Source of the DNA: Litorimonas sp964352855 | Lineage (GTDB): Bacteria > Pseudomonadota > Alphaproteobacteria > Caulobacterales > Maricaulaceae | Assembly (NCBI GenBank): GCA_964352855.1 | Contig: CAYGTR010000006.1 | Coordinates: 29,388-93,387 of the forward strand | Length of the DNA stretch: 64,000 bases | Direction: 5' to 3' | In this document: piece by piece, positions 1 to 8,678 of the stretch | Layout: the number at the start of each line of letters is the position of its first letter | How positions within the stretch are numbered: the stretch's first letter is position 1 | The notes under the pieces: generated by a model | The model's input: only the letters and a program-made list of their open reading frames with translations | What the model was told of the DNA's origin: nothing | The model's database searches: none | Program-made: the position numbers and the translations under genes

Positions 1-743
1 TCTATTGTCACTATTTTCCTGTCTTCTAAATATTGTGCGATAACTGGCGTCATAATGTTGCTGCGGGTATGATAGTCACTCTCGACAAAACTCAAGAGAA
101 TAATATCAGGGTCATATTGAATTAATGTCTCAATGCCGGGGCTGTGCCAACCTATTGCTGTATTGATATTGATGCCGCCTGCCGCTTTTATAACAGCGTC
201 CACAAATGTATTTGACCCAGCGCTCCCCCCAGACGGTGTTAGGTATAATATTTTTGGTTTCAATTTGAGGCTTATCCTGTCGTTATGCGCTGTTAAGCTG
301 TTTACAGCCTCATCCCATGCTTCGATTTTTTCCGTTGAGAGATTGAGTGTTTCTGAGAGATCTTTTGCATTTTGGACTACGCCGTCAAATGTCTCGACCC
401 ATGAGAGCTCATATTTATGTGGAAGGTGTTCGTGGAAAGGCATGCTTTCACCCGGTCCTAGTAAGATGAGCGAATCTTTTTTGCTCAAGACACTTTCCGG
501 TGAAGCGTTCATTTGCGGCAGCTTTTTCTGTGCCTCACTGCCTAACGACAAACGGCTCCGCGATTGCCAAGATAGTGCGCTGATAAGATCAGGGGCAAAG
601 GCTTGAACATAGGAGTCTCCACAAAGCGATGTGCTCGCGATTGTTTGAGGTGCCGTAGATATATCTAGTTGAGGCGCAGCTTCACAATTCACAAGCAAAA
701 GGCTTGTGATCAATAAAGTGAGGCAAAAAAACCAACGTTTCAT
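1..743 (-). CDS. BtuF-like ABC transporter substrate-binding protein, 3' end outside window
   Basis: This reading frame starts at the ATG at 743 and stays open for 247 codons to the left edge. It begins with a basic and hydrophobic leader (MKRWFFCLTLLITSLLLVNC) that could be a lipoprotein signal, although Asn before the Cys is atypical, or a signal-peptidase-I leader. The mature part matches the periplasmic binding protein fold of the cobalamin/Fe-siderophore family (PF01497): a Cys-Gly-Asp-Ser-Tyr stretch near the N-terminus where the family has S-x-x-x-C-x-D-Q, a central 'ILYLTPSGGSAGSNTFVDAVIKAAGG' type segment (split here by position, about residues 165-190), and a late 'YDPDIILL' strand. 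The family binds B12 or ferric siderophores for an inner-membrane ABC importer. B12 is favoured by the riboswitch-controlled BtuB-like gene 11 kb away, but that is inference. No B12 riboswitch is seen upstream of this gene. Confidence 0.8.
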   Translation of the reverse strand, partial: MKRWFFCLTLLITSLLLVNCEAAPQLDISTAPQTIASTSLCGDSYVQAFAPDLISALSWQSRSRLSLGSEAQKKLPQMNASPESVLSKKDSLILLGPGESMPFHEHLPHKYELSWVETFDGVVQNAKDLSETLNLSTEKIEAWDEAVNSLTAHNDRISLKLKPKILYLTPSGGSAGSNTFVDAVIKAAGGININTAIGWHSPGIETLIQYDPDIILLSFVESDYHTRSNIMTPVIAQYLEDRKIVTI

Positions 744-807
744 TTAAAGGCTTGTGAAACAAAGTAGCGATCAAACCAAGAGTTTATCGTCATAAGCCAA
801 AGAAAAG

Positions 808-833
808 TGGCGCACCCGAAAAGCGGGGCGCTT
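808..833. terminator. GC-rich hairpin, possible terminator
   Basis: An 8-bp stem with one bulged A (GCGC-A-CCCG / CGGGGCGC, loop AAAAG) sits between the BtuF-like gene and the hsdR remnant. Read on the minus strand it is followed by CACTTTTCTTT, a mediocre U-tract, so it could end transcription from the decayed gene. It could equally be part of the leader of the BtuF-like mRNA. Confidence 0.3.
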
Positions 834-986
834 AGATTATTTATCTCATATATATCAACTATTTAAGTAGATAAAAACTGTCAAGAGATACTCATTTGTT
901 GCCACATATGTCACCAGATCGAAAATTCATGAAACTGACCTCAAAACCCTTTTCCGACAAGCCAGAGGCTGTTCGTAGCGAAAGCG

Positions 987-1790
987 TCAAGCGATTAGCC
1001 TATCCGTCCGGTGAGGACGCGGGGCAATGGTTGCGGGTGGATGCGGGGCCGATGGGCTTTTTGCGATGCTAATTTGAGTATATATCTCTTTGCAACTCAA
1101 CTCTGCGAACTCCATGCGGATGATGGATACATTGCCGAGCACTTCTTTCGCGTCAGAAATATCGTCGAAACGGATGCGTAAAAAGTCGCCGAGTTTATCG
1201 TAGGCTAGCTCGCTCTCGCCCGCTCTTTCATAGGTGTCCAGCACGTCTCAAAGGAAGGCGTCTTGTTGCGCGCGCCTACATGATGGCACTCATCAATGAT
1301 AATAAGGTCAAAAAGTCCGTCGGGTGTTCCATATAGTTACGGATGGCTCCAACTTAGACCTCTGCACCTTCCTCTATTTCTTCACCGCCAGACGTCATTA
1401 GCGTTTGGGAAATTGAAAAGAACACATTGGCATTCATCGGCATAGAGCCGCGCTTGTGGATTTCGGCAGGCGTAATGCGAACGCGGGAATCTTCTGAAAA
1501 AACCTGAAAAGCTAAGATTGGCCTGATCGGCGAGAATGTTGCGTCAGCGAGGAAAAGGATGCGCGGGCTTCGGGTTTGGTTGCCCACAACTTCCAGCGCG
1601 CTATGAAGAGTTTCCGAGCGACTTGGAACGCCACACTGGTCTTGCCCGTGCTATGGCGAGTGTCAGCAAGATGCGTTTGTCACCTTTCGCAACGGCTTCG
1701 AGTATGTCCCTACAGCTTCTAGCCCTTAGATTACTCTTCCGACCAAGTGTCGTGAAGTATTTTTCAGCATGACACATATCATAAGAGTAA
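987..1790 (-). pseudogene. Remnant of type I restriction enzyme R subunit (hsdR), frameshifted and internally deleted
   Basis: No single frame is open, but successive minus-strand frames give recognisable HsdR/EcoEI-type helicase pieces in the right order. From about 1700 the pieces read ILEAVAKGDKRILLTLA, then after a shift TGKTSVAFQVARKLF (Walker A region), then PRILFLADA, then SVFFSISQTLM-like text at about 1400-1430, then DLIIIDECHH (motif II) at about 1280-1310. At about 1245-1265 the text jumps to VLDTYERAGESELAYDKLGDFLRIRF, which resembles the C-terminal domain of the family (given here as positions 1140-1244). All helicase motifs between motif II and the C-terminal domain are missing, so roughly half the gene has been deleted. 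No hsdM or hsdS is visible. The protein would have been the motor and nuclease of a type I restriction system. Confidence 0.75.
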
Positions 1791-2009
1791 TTGCACTGTC
1801 TTCGTCTGCACAAAACCGACTGAATCTGAGTCCTAGGGGAGGATTCATATGAGTTTAATAACCTATAATTATTGAGCCATCGAAAATAGTCTTCATCGTT
1901 TTTTCGCATGAAGATTTAAAGTGCCTGGAAACCTATGAGAAAAGACTTATGCCTGATGCATTGATTTGGAGTTCGATTTCGATATTAGATTTTTAATTAA
2001 GATACAGAC

Positions 2010-3260
2010 TTATCGTTCAGCCATAATATAAAAATTTCCAGACTTCAAAGTTAGATTACGTCTAGGATCATCCGGGCCTGCCCCCGATTGTAATATGATA
2101 GAGATATCTGCAATTACGCTTGGATGCTCGCGGAAATAACTATGACCAATAGACCCCGACAGCCCTGATACGTCTATAAATGAAACGTTTTCAATTCCGG
2201 CGAAATCATTGCCGACGGCATCGAGATAGGTTTGGTTAGTAACCCGTCCGACCCGCAGACCGTTCCCAATGAAACTGGATAGTCTCAGCGCTAAGTCTCC
2301 TGGATTAGAGTAAATTGTAATCTGCCCAATAGCAGGGGCAAAGCGTTCAGCAAGTAGACGCTGTCCGGCCACAGCCCCGTCAATATCAGCTGCAGCGATA
2401 ATAAGGTTTTCAATTTTCAAGGCATCCATTGGCGATACTCCGGATCCACGCGCCTCAATTATGAGTTCCCTTAAGGCTGTTGTCGTAACATCGACACCTC
2501 GGCTATGCGTAACAATATTTATAGTTTCTATCTCTGGCATAGAGTGGAGCGTGCGAAGCATTTCCTTTAAGTGAAAAATAGAAAATTCTCCGGACTCTTT
2601 GGCTGAAAAATAACCAAACAAATTGCCTTCTTCTGTGGGCCAACTGAAGAAAATGGGGACCGCGTTTCGTCCGGAAGAATGCCAAACATCTGTGAGATCA
2701 AATGCGGCATCATCAAATCCCGTATTAAACCCATGAATATAAATAAGAACCTTGCTTGTGTTTTGTCTTTCTATTCGATCTCGAATCAATTCCTTAAACG
2801 ACTCCCTTGCCGCAGCATAGTCCTGCACAATATCTGCCTGCTCAATCACAATTCCATTCTCCAAGCGATAGGGAATGGGAGTCGCAGGGAACAAAATCTC
2901 TTTTTGTATTTCTTCTAAAAGCAAAATTGGTCGCTCTCTGGACTCCTTAGAGTTCCGTGCAATGATCATAAGATCATTCCAGCTTGTCTCTTCCCCAATT
3001 CTTACGACCGCACTCCCGGCTGTCACCGCCCTAGAACGTATTGTAATAAATTCAGCCTTTTCATCGTCCCACCCTCTATCCGTCACGAAAATTAGGTTTG
3101 CCTTTGATTGACGGTAGTTTTCTGGGATAGTTGCTTCCGGGTATGGGTTTGCGGACGTATATAATCCAGACGCAGGCGCTAACACCCTAGGCGTTGCGCA
3201 ACCTGTTAGAGCTATGAGTAAGAGTATACATACAAATTTGATATATTTGATTTGAGACAC
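2010..3260 (-). CDS. DUF900-type alpha/beta hydrolase lipoprotein
   Basis: This encodes about 416 residues if started at the GTG at 3260, which has AGGA eight bases upstream; a TTG at 3287 is possible but overlaps the gene before it. The N-terminus is a lipoprotein signal with lipobox ALTGC. The body fits the DUF900 (PF05990) alpha/beta-hydrolase family: IYIHGFNTGFDDAA gives the oxyanion-side strand, NIVTHSRGVDV carries the candidate Ser nucleophile, and a late GHSYF supplies a candidate His. The substrate is unknown. It lies 4 bases after the stop of the AraC-type regulator at 3265-4281 and its ribosome site lies inside that gene's last codons, so the two are probably translated from one mRNA. 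Confidence 0.75.
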   Translation of the reverse strand: MSQIKYIKFVCILLLIALTGCATPRVLAPASGLYTSANPYPEATIPENYRQSKANLIFVTDRGWDDEKAEFITIRSRAVTAGSAVVRIGEETSWNDLMIIARNSKESRERPILLLEEIQKEILFPATPIPYRLENGIVIEQADIVQDYAAARESFKELIRDRIERQNTSKVLIYIHGFNTGFDDAAFDLTDVWHSSGRNAVPIFFSWPTEEGNLFGYFSAKESGEFSIFHLKEMLRTLHSMPEIETINIVTHSRGVDVTTTALRELIIEARGSGVSPMDALKIENLIIAAADIDGAVAGQRLLAERFAPAIGQITIYSNPGDLALRLSSFIGNGLRVGRVTNQTYLDAVGNDFAGIENVSFIDVSGLSGSIGHSYFREHPSVIADISIILQSGAGPDDPRRNLTLKSGNFYIMAER

Positions 3261-3264
3261 CTCG

Positions 3265-4281
3265 TTAATCCTGAGGAAACAAATCAACGTTTTTCATGTT
3301 GAACGAACGGTATTCTTCAGGAGTTTGCTTGAACTCTCTTTTAAAAGCTCGAAAGAACGATTTCGGATCCTGATATCCAATCATTCTCGATACTTCACCT
3401 ATACTAAAGTTACTTTTCGTCAGATATCTGGCTGCCAAATCAAATCTGATCGAATCCAGTATGACTTGAAATGTATAACCTTCATCTTTGAGCCTCCTTT
3501 GCAACGTAGAACGACTAATTTGAAGGCGGTTACAAATGGCAATTACGTGAGTTGGACCCGAATATAATTCAGTTCGAATTGCCGCTTCGACTTGAGCAGT
3601 AAAAGTTAAAGGGGCCGCTTGTTTTTCGAGTTGCTGCTCTAATTCTCGCTCAACATCCTTCCAAAGAGTTTCGTTTTGGGAAATAAAGCGCGTATTTGCA
3701 TCCTTTGAGGTGAACTCCAAACTAACAATGTTTGATAGAAGAGGTTGGGATCCAAAATAATCAGCGGCATCGGACATATCATAGACACTTTTGGGGAGTG
3801 ATATTAATGCAGGATTTATATGTCTCGCGGAATGGTTTCGGGCCTTCTCAACGACAAAAATACTCATCGGTATCGCCATAGATACCGGAAGAGTAAGGTC
3901 GTTGAATTCAGGAAGAACCTCGACGCGCGTCTTCCTCCCACTCACAGTTGAAACCACAAGGGAAACAGGTCCGAAAATAACTTTATATCGTCCTAAACGT
4001 TCTAATCCGATCCGCAAATTGGGCGCACAGGTATAAGCTAAAAAAATAGGGATTAACGGCCCATTTGCCATGAATTTCCCAAGAGCGAACGGATCAAACC
4101 GAGACCCTGCCAATTCAATTATCGTATCCCAAAGGTCTATAAAATCGTAAGCGGATAAACTCAAATCAGCTTTAGCCTTCGCTGTCGTAGACAGAGGTGA
4201 ACGCAGCACCGCTTCCTCGAATGAAACGTCGAGGATCGGACAAATAGCACCTATCAATATTGAGGACGAGTATTCTCTCAA
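3265..4281 (-). CDS. AraC family transcriptional regulator (AraC_N/OruR type)
   Basis: I choose the TTG at 4281 because AAGGAG lies eight bases upstream; a GTG at 4311 would add ten residues. The product is about 338 residues. Residues 5-190 fit the AraC_N ligand-sensing domain (PF12625) used by OruR-like regulators, and the C-terminal 100 residues are a double helix-turn-helix: AICNRLQISRSTLQRRLKDE and IGEVSRMIGYQDPKSFFRAF are its two recognition regions. It is divergent from the RND efflux operon starting at 4450, so it most likely controls that operon in response to a small molecule. Direct repeats in the shared promoter region support this. The DUF900 lipoprotein follows on the same strand. 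Confidence 0.85.
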   Translation of the reverse strand: MREYSSSILIGAICPILDVSFEEAVLRSPLSTTAKAKADLSLSAYDFIDLWDTIIELAGSRFDPFALGKFMANGPLIPIFLAYTCAPNLRIGLERLGRYKVIFGPVSLVVSTVSGRKTRVEVLPEFNDLTLPVSMAIPMSIFVVEKARNHSARHINPALISLPKSVYDMSDAADYFGSQPLLSNIVSLEFTSKDANTRFISQNETLWKDVERELEQQLEKQAAPLTFTAQVEAAIRTELYSGPTHVIAICNRLQISRSTLQRRLKDEGYTFQVILDSIRFDLAARYLTKSNFSIGEVSRMIGYQDPKSFFRAFKREFKQTPEEYRSFNMKNVDLFPQD

Positions 4282-4343
4282 GGGTTTATCTCCTTTTTGC
4301 TCTCTTTGCACTCCGCCGAAGGCTTAATCGAGTTTAAAACACC

Positions 4344-4374
4344 CATATGACTGATATTATCACTATATGACCGA
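4344..4374. promoter_or_regulatory. Direct repeat, candidate AraC operator
   Basis: Two near-identical 11-mers, CATATGACTGA (4344-4354) and TATATGACCGA (4364-4374), lie 20 bases apart in the same orientation, about two helical turns. This is the geometry AraC-family proteins usually bind. The site is in the 168-base region between the AraC gene and the efflux operon. The operator role is inferred. Confidence 0.4.
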
Positions 4375-4449
4375 AATAGCCACTCGCTAAAACTAAGTGC
4401 GCGCCCAAAATATCAATAATAAATCAAGACGATTCAAAGGTTATAAATT

Positions 4450-5538
4450 TTGAAAAGATTTAGTGTGTCCATTGTAGGCTTACTTGTATTATCAGGGTGC
4501 TCTGCCCCACCCCCTGAAAGCGCACCGTCGCCAAGAGCGGTTGAAGTCGTAGAAGTGACATCGAGTATTTACCAATCTTCACACGTATATTCCGGAACGT
4601 TGAGAGCGAAGCAACGTTCTAATTTGAGTTTCTTGCGAACAGGGCAAATCATTGAACTGACCAAGGACTTAGGTCAAACATTTAAGCGTGGAGACATACT
4701 GGCGCGACTTAATGATATAGAACTTTCGCTTGCCTTGGATCAACTCTCAGCCAGCCTTCTCGAAATTCGAGCCGAACTGAATGACGCACAAATCGGATAT
4801 GATCGACTGATTGCACTGGATGGCACCGGTGCTGTTTCCAGAGCGGATATCGATACAGCAATCGCTCGGTTGGATGCTGCAAAGGCGAGAGTGAGCGCAA
4901 ATGAAGCATCGATTGGTCAGGCGCGTAAGCGGCTATCTGAGATGGTTTTGAAAGCGCCTTATGATGGTCAGATCGTTGAACGCCTTTTGGAGCCTTCCCA
5001 AACGGCCTCTGCAGGTCAAACCGTTTACCGGATCATTGGAAATGACGGAGGCTACGAAGCGATCGTGAATCTCCCGGTGTCTTCGCTGGATCTTTTCGTT
5101 GAAGGTTACGAAACAAACATAAATGTGCGGCCATCAGGAACCGTGAAAGCCGCAACTGTAATAGAAGTCGGTAATGCGGCGGGACTCTCCGGTTTGTATC
5201 CGATTTCACTCAAGATCGAAGACCCAACTGGTTTGAGACCCGGACTCCGCGTCGAAGTTCCCGGTTTAGATCAGCGTTCCAACGGACAAAGTATCTCAAT
5301 CCCGCTGACAGCTTATCGTCCAAACCTTGGGTCTAAAGGCACAGTGTTTATCGTAGACTTGGAAACGGGGTCTTTGTCGCAACGAAATGTAGAGTTGGGT
5401 GCAATATCAGACACTGGCATCGAAATACGCTCAGGATTGCAAATTGGGGATGTTATTGTCGCGCGGGGTCTTCCCTCACTGCGTGAAACAGAAACAGTCG
5501 CGCCCATTGGTATCGGCCTTAAACGGTTCAACGAGTAA
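4450..5538 (+). CDS. RND efflux periplasmic adaptor (membrane fusion protein), lipoprotein
   Basis: This is a 362-residue HlyD/AcrA-family adaptor with a TTG start preceded by AAAGG. The leader ends in the lipobox VLSGC, so Cys17 is probably lipidated and the protein is held on the periplasmic face of the inner membrane. After it come a lipoyl-type beta domain (about 40-90 and 160-200), an alpha-helical hairpin (about 90-155, rich in Ala/Leu/Glu), and beta-barrel and membrane-proximal domains to the end. It bridges the permease at 5553 to an outer-membrane factor (8675). The permease gene starts 14 bases after this stop, so the genes form an operon. Confidence 0.88.
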   Translation: MKRFSVSIVGLLVLSGCSAPPPESAPSPRAVEVVEVTSSIYQSSHVYSGTLRAKQRSNLSFLRTGQIIELTKDLGQTFKRGDILARLNDIELSLALDQLSASLLEIRAELNDAQIGYDRLIALDGTGAVSRADIDTAIARLDAAKARVSANEASIGQARKRLSEMVLKAPYDGQIVERLLEPSQTASAGQTVYRIIGNDGGYEAIVNLPVSSLDLFVEGYETNINVRPSGTVKAATVIEVGNAAGLSGLYPISLKIEDPTGLRPGLRVEVPGLDQRSNGQSISIPLTAYRPNLGSKGTVFIVDLETGSLSQRNVELGAISDTGIEIRSGLQIGDVIVARGLPSLRETETVAPIGIGLKRFNE

Positions 5539-5552
5539 GCGCGGATTGATTT

Positions 5553-8500
5553 ATGAACCTCTCTATTCTCGCTTTACGGTTTCAGTCTGCCGTTTTCCTT
5601 ATCGTCGGTCTATTGATGATATACGGGTTGTATAGCTACTTCAATTTACCCGCGCGCGAAGATCCTGAAATCCTTGTCAGAGAAGCTGTCGTGGTAACAA
5701 CTTACCCGGGGCTTGACGCCGCCAGAGTGGAAATGTTGGTTACAAAACCACTGGAAGAAGCCATGACGACGCTTCCTCAATTGAAGGAAATTAGGTCAAC
5801 CTCAATGGACGGTGTGTCCATCATTCATCCCGTGATTGACGATAAATACACAGATCTTGGTCAAATATTTGATCAGCTACGAGAAAAAATACAAGATGCC
5901 ACACCCAACCTGCCGGTTGGAACCAATACCCCTTTCATCAATGATGATTTCGGAGACGTTGCGATTATCACGCTCGCCCTTTGGGGAGACGGGTATGAGC
6001 AAAGTAGACTTTATGATTACGCTCAACACCTTCGGGACCAGATGTTATCAATTCCGGGAACCAAAAAAATCGAGATCGTTGGCGCTCAAGCGGAGCAAAT
6101 TTTCATCGAATATCAAGACGCCGTTGCCTCACAGATTGGGATTTCGCCGCAAGACTTTATTGGCGCCATTCAGACCCAGAATATCATTCTGCCCGGTGGA
6201 CAAATAGATACAGGAAACACCGCCTTCATCCTCAGTCCGACAGGTGATTACAGATCTCTTGCGGATATTGAAGCAACTCTTCTAAATGTTCCGGGGGCAG
6301 ATGGTCTCGTGCGACTAGGCGACATTGCTAAAGTCAGACGTGGCTATGTTGATCCGCCCCGCAATAAAGCGTTTTTTAATGGGAAAGAAGCGGTCGTCCT
6401 CACGCTTGCAATGCGTTCTGATCAATCCGTGCTTAATTATTCCAAAAGGGCGTCGGAAAAAATTGACGGCTTGCGTGAAACCCTACCTGTCGGTCTGAAT
6501 TTTGATGTTATAACCTATCAAGCGGATCAGGTTAGCAATGCGGTTTACGGTGTTTCAATAAACATGCTTCAAACGCTGGCGATTGTTCTAATCGTTGTCA
6601 TCATTTTTCTGGGCGTGAGAACGGGCCTCATCGTCGGATCCATTATTCCAGCCGTCCTTTTGGCAACGCTTGGAATTATGGGCGTGTTTGGCATGCAGTT
6701 GGAGCGGATGAGCCTCGCTACATTGATCATATCGCTCGGCCTTCTTGTCGATAACGGGATTGTAATTTCCGAAGATTTTAAGCGTCGCCTTGGGGAGCAC
6801 GGTGATCGTGATTTGGCATTAAAGCAAACAAGTTCAGAACTGGCTCTGCCTTTGCTCGCGTCATCCTTCACGACGATTGCCGTTTTCCTTCCCCTCCTCA
6901 TCGCTGAAACGGCTTCAACAGAATACACGCGGTCCATCTCTCAAGTCATTCTAATTTCGCTGTCTATATCTTGGGTCTTCGCGATGACTGTTACGACGAC
7001 TTTATGTTATCATTTTGTACAAGTTTCACCAGAGACTTTACCGAACGGGTCAATGCGCGCTCGCTCTTTAACAGAGCGGATATTTTCGGGTGCTGAGGCT
7101 GTTTATGGCAAAATACTATCAGTCATAATCCATCTGAGATGGTTTTACGCGGCTTTCATGGTTCTGCTTCTGATTCTTTGCGGCATGTTAATGGGAACGA
7201 TTGATCAGAAATTCCTTCCCGAAAGTGATCGCGCACAAATCCTCGTTTATGTTGATCTCCCGGCAGGCGTAACGGAACGCACAACACAAGCTCGCCTAGA
7301 AGAGATGATGGAGATTGTTGCCGATAAGGAACGCTATCCGGACATTCTAAGCTCCGCCGCCTATGTAGGGTTTGGGGGACCTCGGTTCGTCCTGTCATTA
7401 GCCCCCGTCGATCCAGCGCCAAATAAAGGCTTTATGGTTTTAAATGTCACCGATATTGACGCGACAATCGCGAATGTGCCTAAACTTCGCGATGATTTTC
7501 GAACCGCCATCCCAGATGTAAATGCTAGGGTTTCGCGGATGTTTCTTGGACAATCAGACCCCAATGTTATTGAGCTCCAATTAAAAGGACCGGATGCCGA
7601 TTACATTTTTGATAAATCCGCGGAGCTTGAACAAATATTACTAAATGTGCCAGGAACAATAGACGTTTGGTCTGATTGGTATAGTCACATTGACCGGCTG
7701 GAAGTTAGGGTAGACCAACAGGCGGCCAGAATAGCTGGCGTAACATCGACCGACATTGCCCGGCTATTGGCGCAATTCGCTTCCGGTACGCCTGTTTCAC
7801 AATTTCGCGATGGCGATGAAGTGATCCCAATTATCATTCGTAGCACAGGCAATGAGAGAACCAGTATTGATCGCCTCCGAACGGCATCCGTTTATTCTTC
7901 AACAGGAGGTGACGCTATTCCGTTGTCTCAAGTCGCAACCGTTGAACGCTCTTCAGGCTTCTCGTTCATCCAGCGAGAAGATTTGATCCGTACCGTCACA
8001 ATCCAAGGAAGAAACCCTGGGCTAACGCCACAAGACATGGTTCCTATTCTCGCGCCCAAACTGGAGGCATTTAATAAGACTTTAGCGCCCGGACATTATA
8101 CTGAGTTTGATGGCCTTTTGAATGAGATTAATGCGACAAACGCTGCCCTAGGTGCGACGATGCCCCTTATCTTCGCAATCTTCCTCGTCACACTTGTTCT
8201 ACAGTTCAATGGGTTCAAACGCCCCGTTGTTTTATTACTGACTTTACCGTTTGTTATTATCGGTGCAGCCGTAGGTCTTTATGTGATGCAGGCATCCTTT
8301 GGTTTTATGGTAATATTGGGACTGTTTGCTCTCGTAGGTATCTTGATTAACAATTCTATTGTTCTCGTAGACCGGATTGACATTGAGCTCCGTGAGGAAG
8401 GGCGTTCGCCCGTAGCCGCTGTTATTACGGCCTGTCAGCGTCGACTCTGGCCTATCCTTATGTCGACCACAACGACTATCATCGGGCTGATGCCTCTCAT

Positions 8501-8678
8501 TATTTCAAAAGATATCCTGTTCTTCGGCATGGCCAGCGCCATGGCTTTTGGACTTGGTATTGGAACGCTTTTAATCTCTCTTTGCTTTACGCCTGTGCTG
8601 TATTGTCTCTTTTTCGGAATATCTCACAAAGGATCAAAACAAGGCAGGCGGGTAAAAAAATCGGAGGCGATCATATGA
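5553..8678 (+). CDS. RND efflux permease, AcrB superfamily
   Basis: The 1041-residue product has the full AcrB layout: TM1 at about 10-30, a large periplasmic domain, TM2-6 at about 335-480, TM7 near 535, a second periplasmic domain, and TM8-12 at about 865-1025. It should exchange protons for hydrophobic or toxic substrates. In TM4 the motif is LGLLVDNGIVI, so the first of AcrB's paired Asp residues (407/408) is kept and the second is Asn; in TM10 the stretch GILINNSIVLVD has Asn where AcrB has Lys940. This pattern is known in other RND subfamilies such as SwrC-like pumps, so it points to a subfamily rather than a dead protein. It ends in ATGA, overlapping the next start by four bases. Confidence 0.92.
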   Translation: MNLSILALRFQSAVFLIVGLLMIYGLYSYFNLPAREDPEILVREAVVVTTYPGLDAARVEMLVTKPLEEAMTTLPQLKEIRSTSMDGVSIIHPVIDDKYTDLGQIFDQLREKIQDATPNLPVGTNTPFINDDFGDVAIITLALWGDGYEQSRLYDYAQHLRDQMLSIPGTKKIEIVGAQAEQIFIEYQDAVASQIGISPQDFIGAIQTQNIILPGGQIDTGNTAFILSPTGDYRSLADIEATLLNVPGADGLVRLGDIAKVRRGYVDPPRNKAFFNGKEAVVLTLAMRSDQSVLNYSKRASEKIDGLRETLPVGLNFDVITYQADQVSNAVYGVSINMLQTLAIVLIVVIIFLGVRTGLIVGSIIPAVLLATLGIMGVFGMQLERMSLATLIISLGLLVDNGIVISEDFKRRLGEHGDRDLALKQTSSELALPLLASSFTTIAVFLPLLIAETASTEYTRSISQVILISLSISWVFAMTVTTTLCYHFVQVSPETLPNGSMRARSLTERIFSGAEAVYGKILSVIIHLRWFYAAFMVLLLILCGMLMGTIDQKFLPESDRAQILVYVDLPAGVTERTTQARLEEMMEIVADKERYPDILSSAAYVGFGGPRFVLSLAPVDPAPNKGFMVLNVTDIDATIANVPKLRDDFRTAIPDVNARVSRMFLGQSDPNVIELQLKGPDADYIFDKSAELEQILLNVPGTIDVWSDWYSHIDRLEVRVDQQAARIAGVTSTDIARLLAQFASGTPVSQFRDGDEVIPIIIRSTGNERTSIDRLRTASVYSSTGGDAIPLSQVATVERSSGFSFIQREDLIRTVTIQGRNPGLTPQDMVPILAPKLEAFNKTLAPGHYTEFDGLLNEINATNAALGATMPLIFAIFLVTLVLQFNGFKRPVVLLLTLPFVIIGAAVGLYVMQASFGFMVILGLFALVGILINNSIVLVDRIDIELREEGRSPVAAVITACQRRLWPILMSTTTTIIGLMPLIISKDILFFGMASAMAFGLGIGTLLISLCFTPVLYCLFFGISHKGSKQGRRVKKSEAII

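Noticed and set aside
133..606. Plus-strand 157-residue frame
   Set aside because: It lies opposite the BtuF-like frame, which has a signal sequence, family motifs and natural codon use.
744..986. Possible B12 riboswitch before the BtuF-like gene
   Set aside because: No B12 box or GCCACTG is present on the minus strand here.
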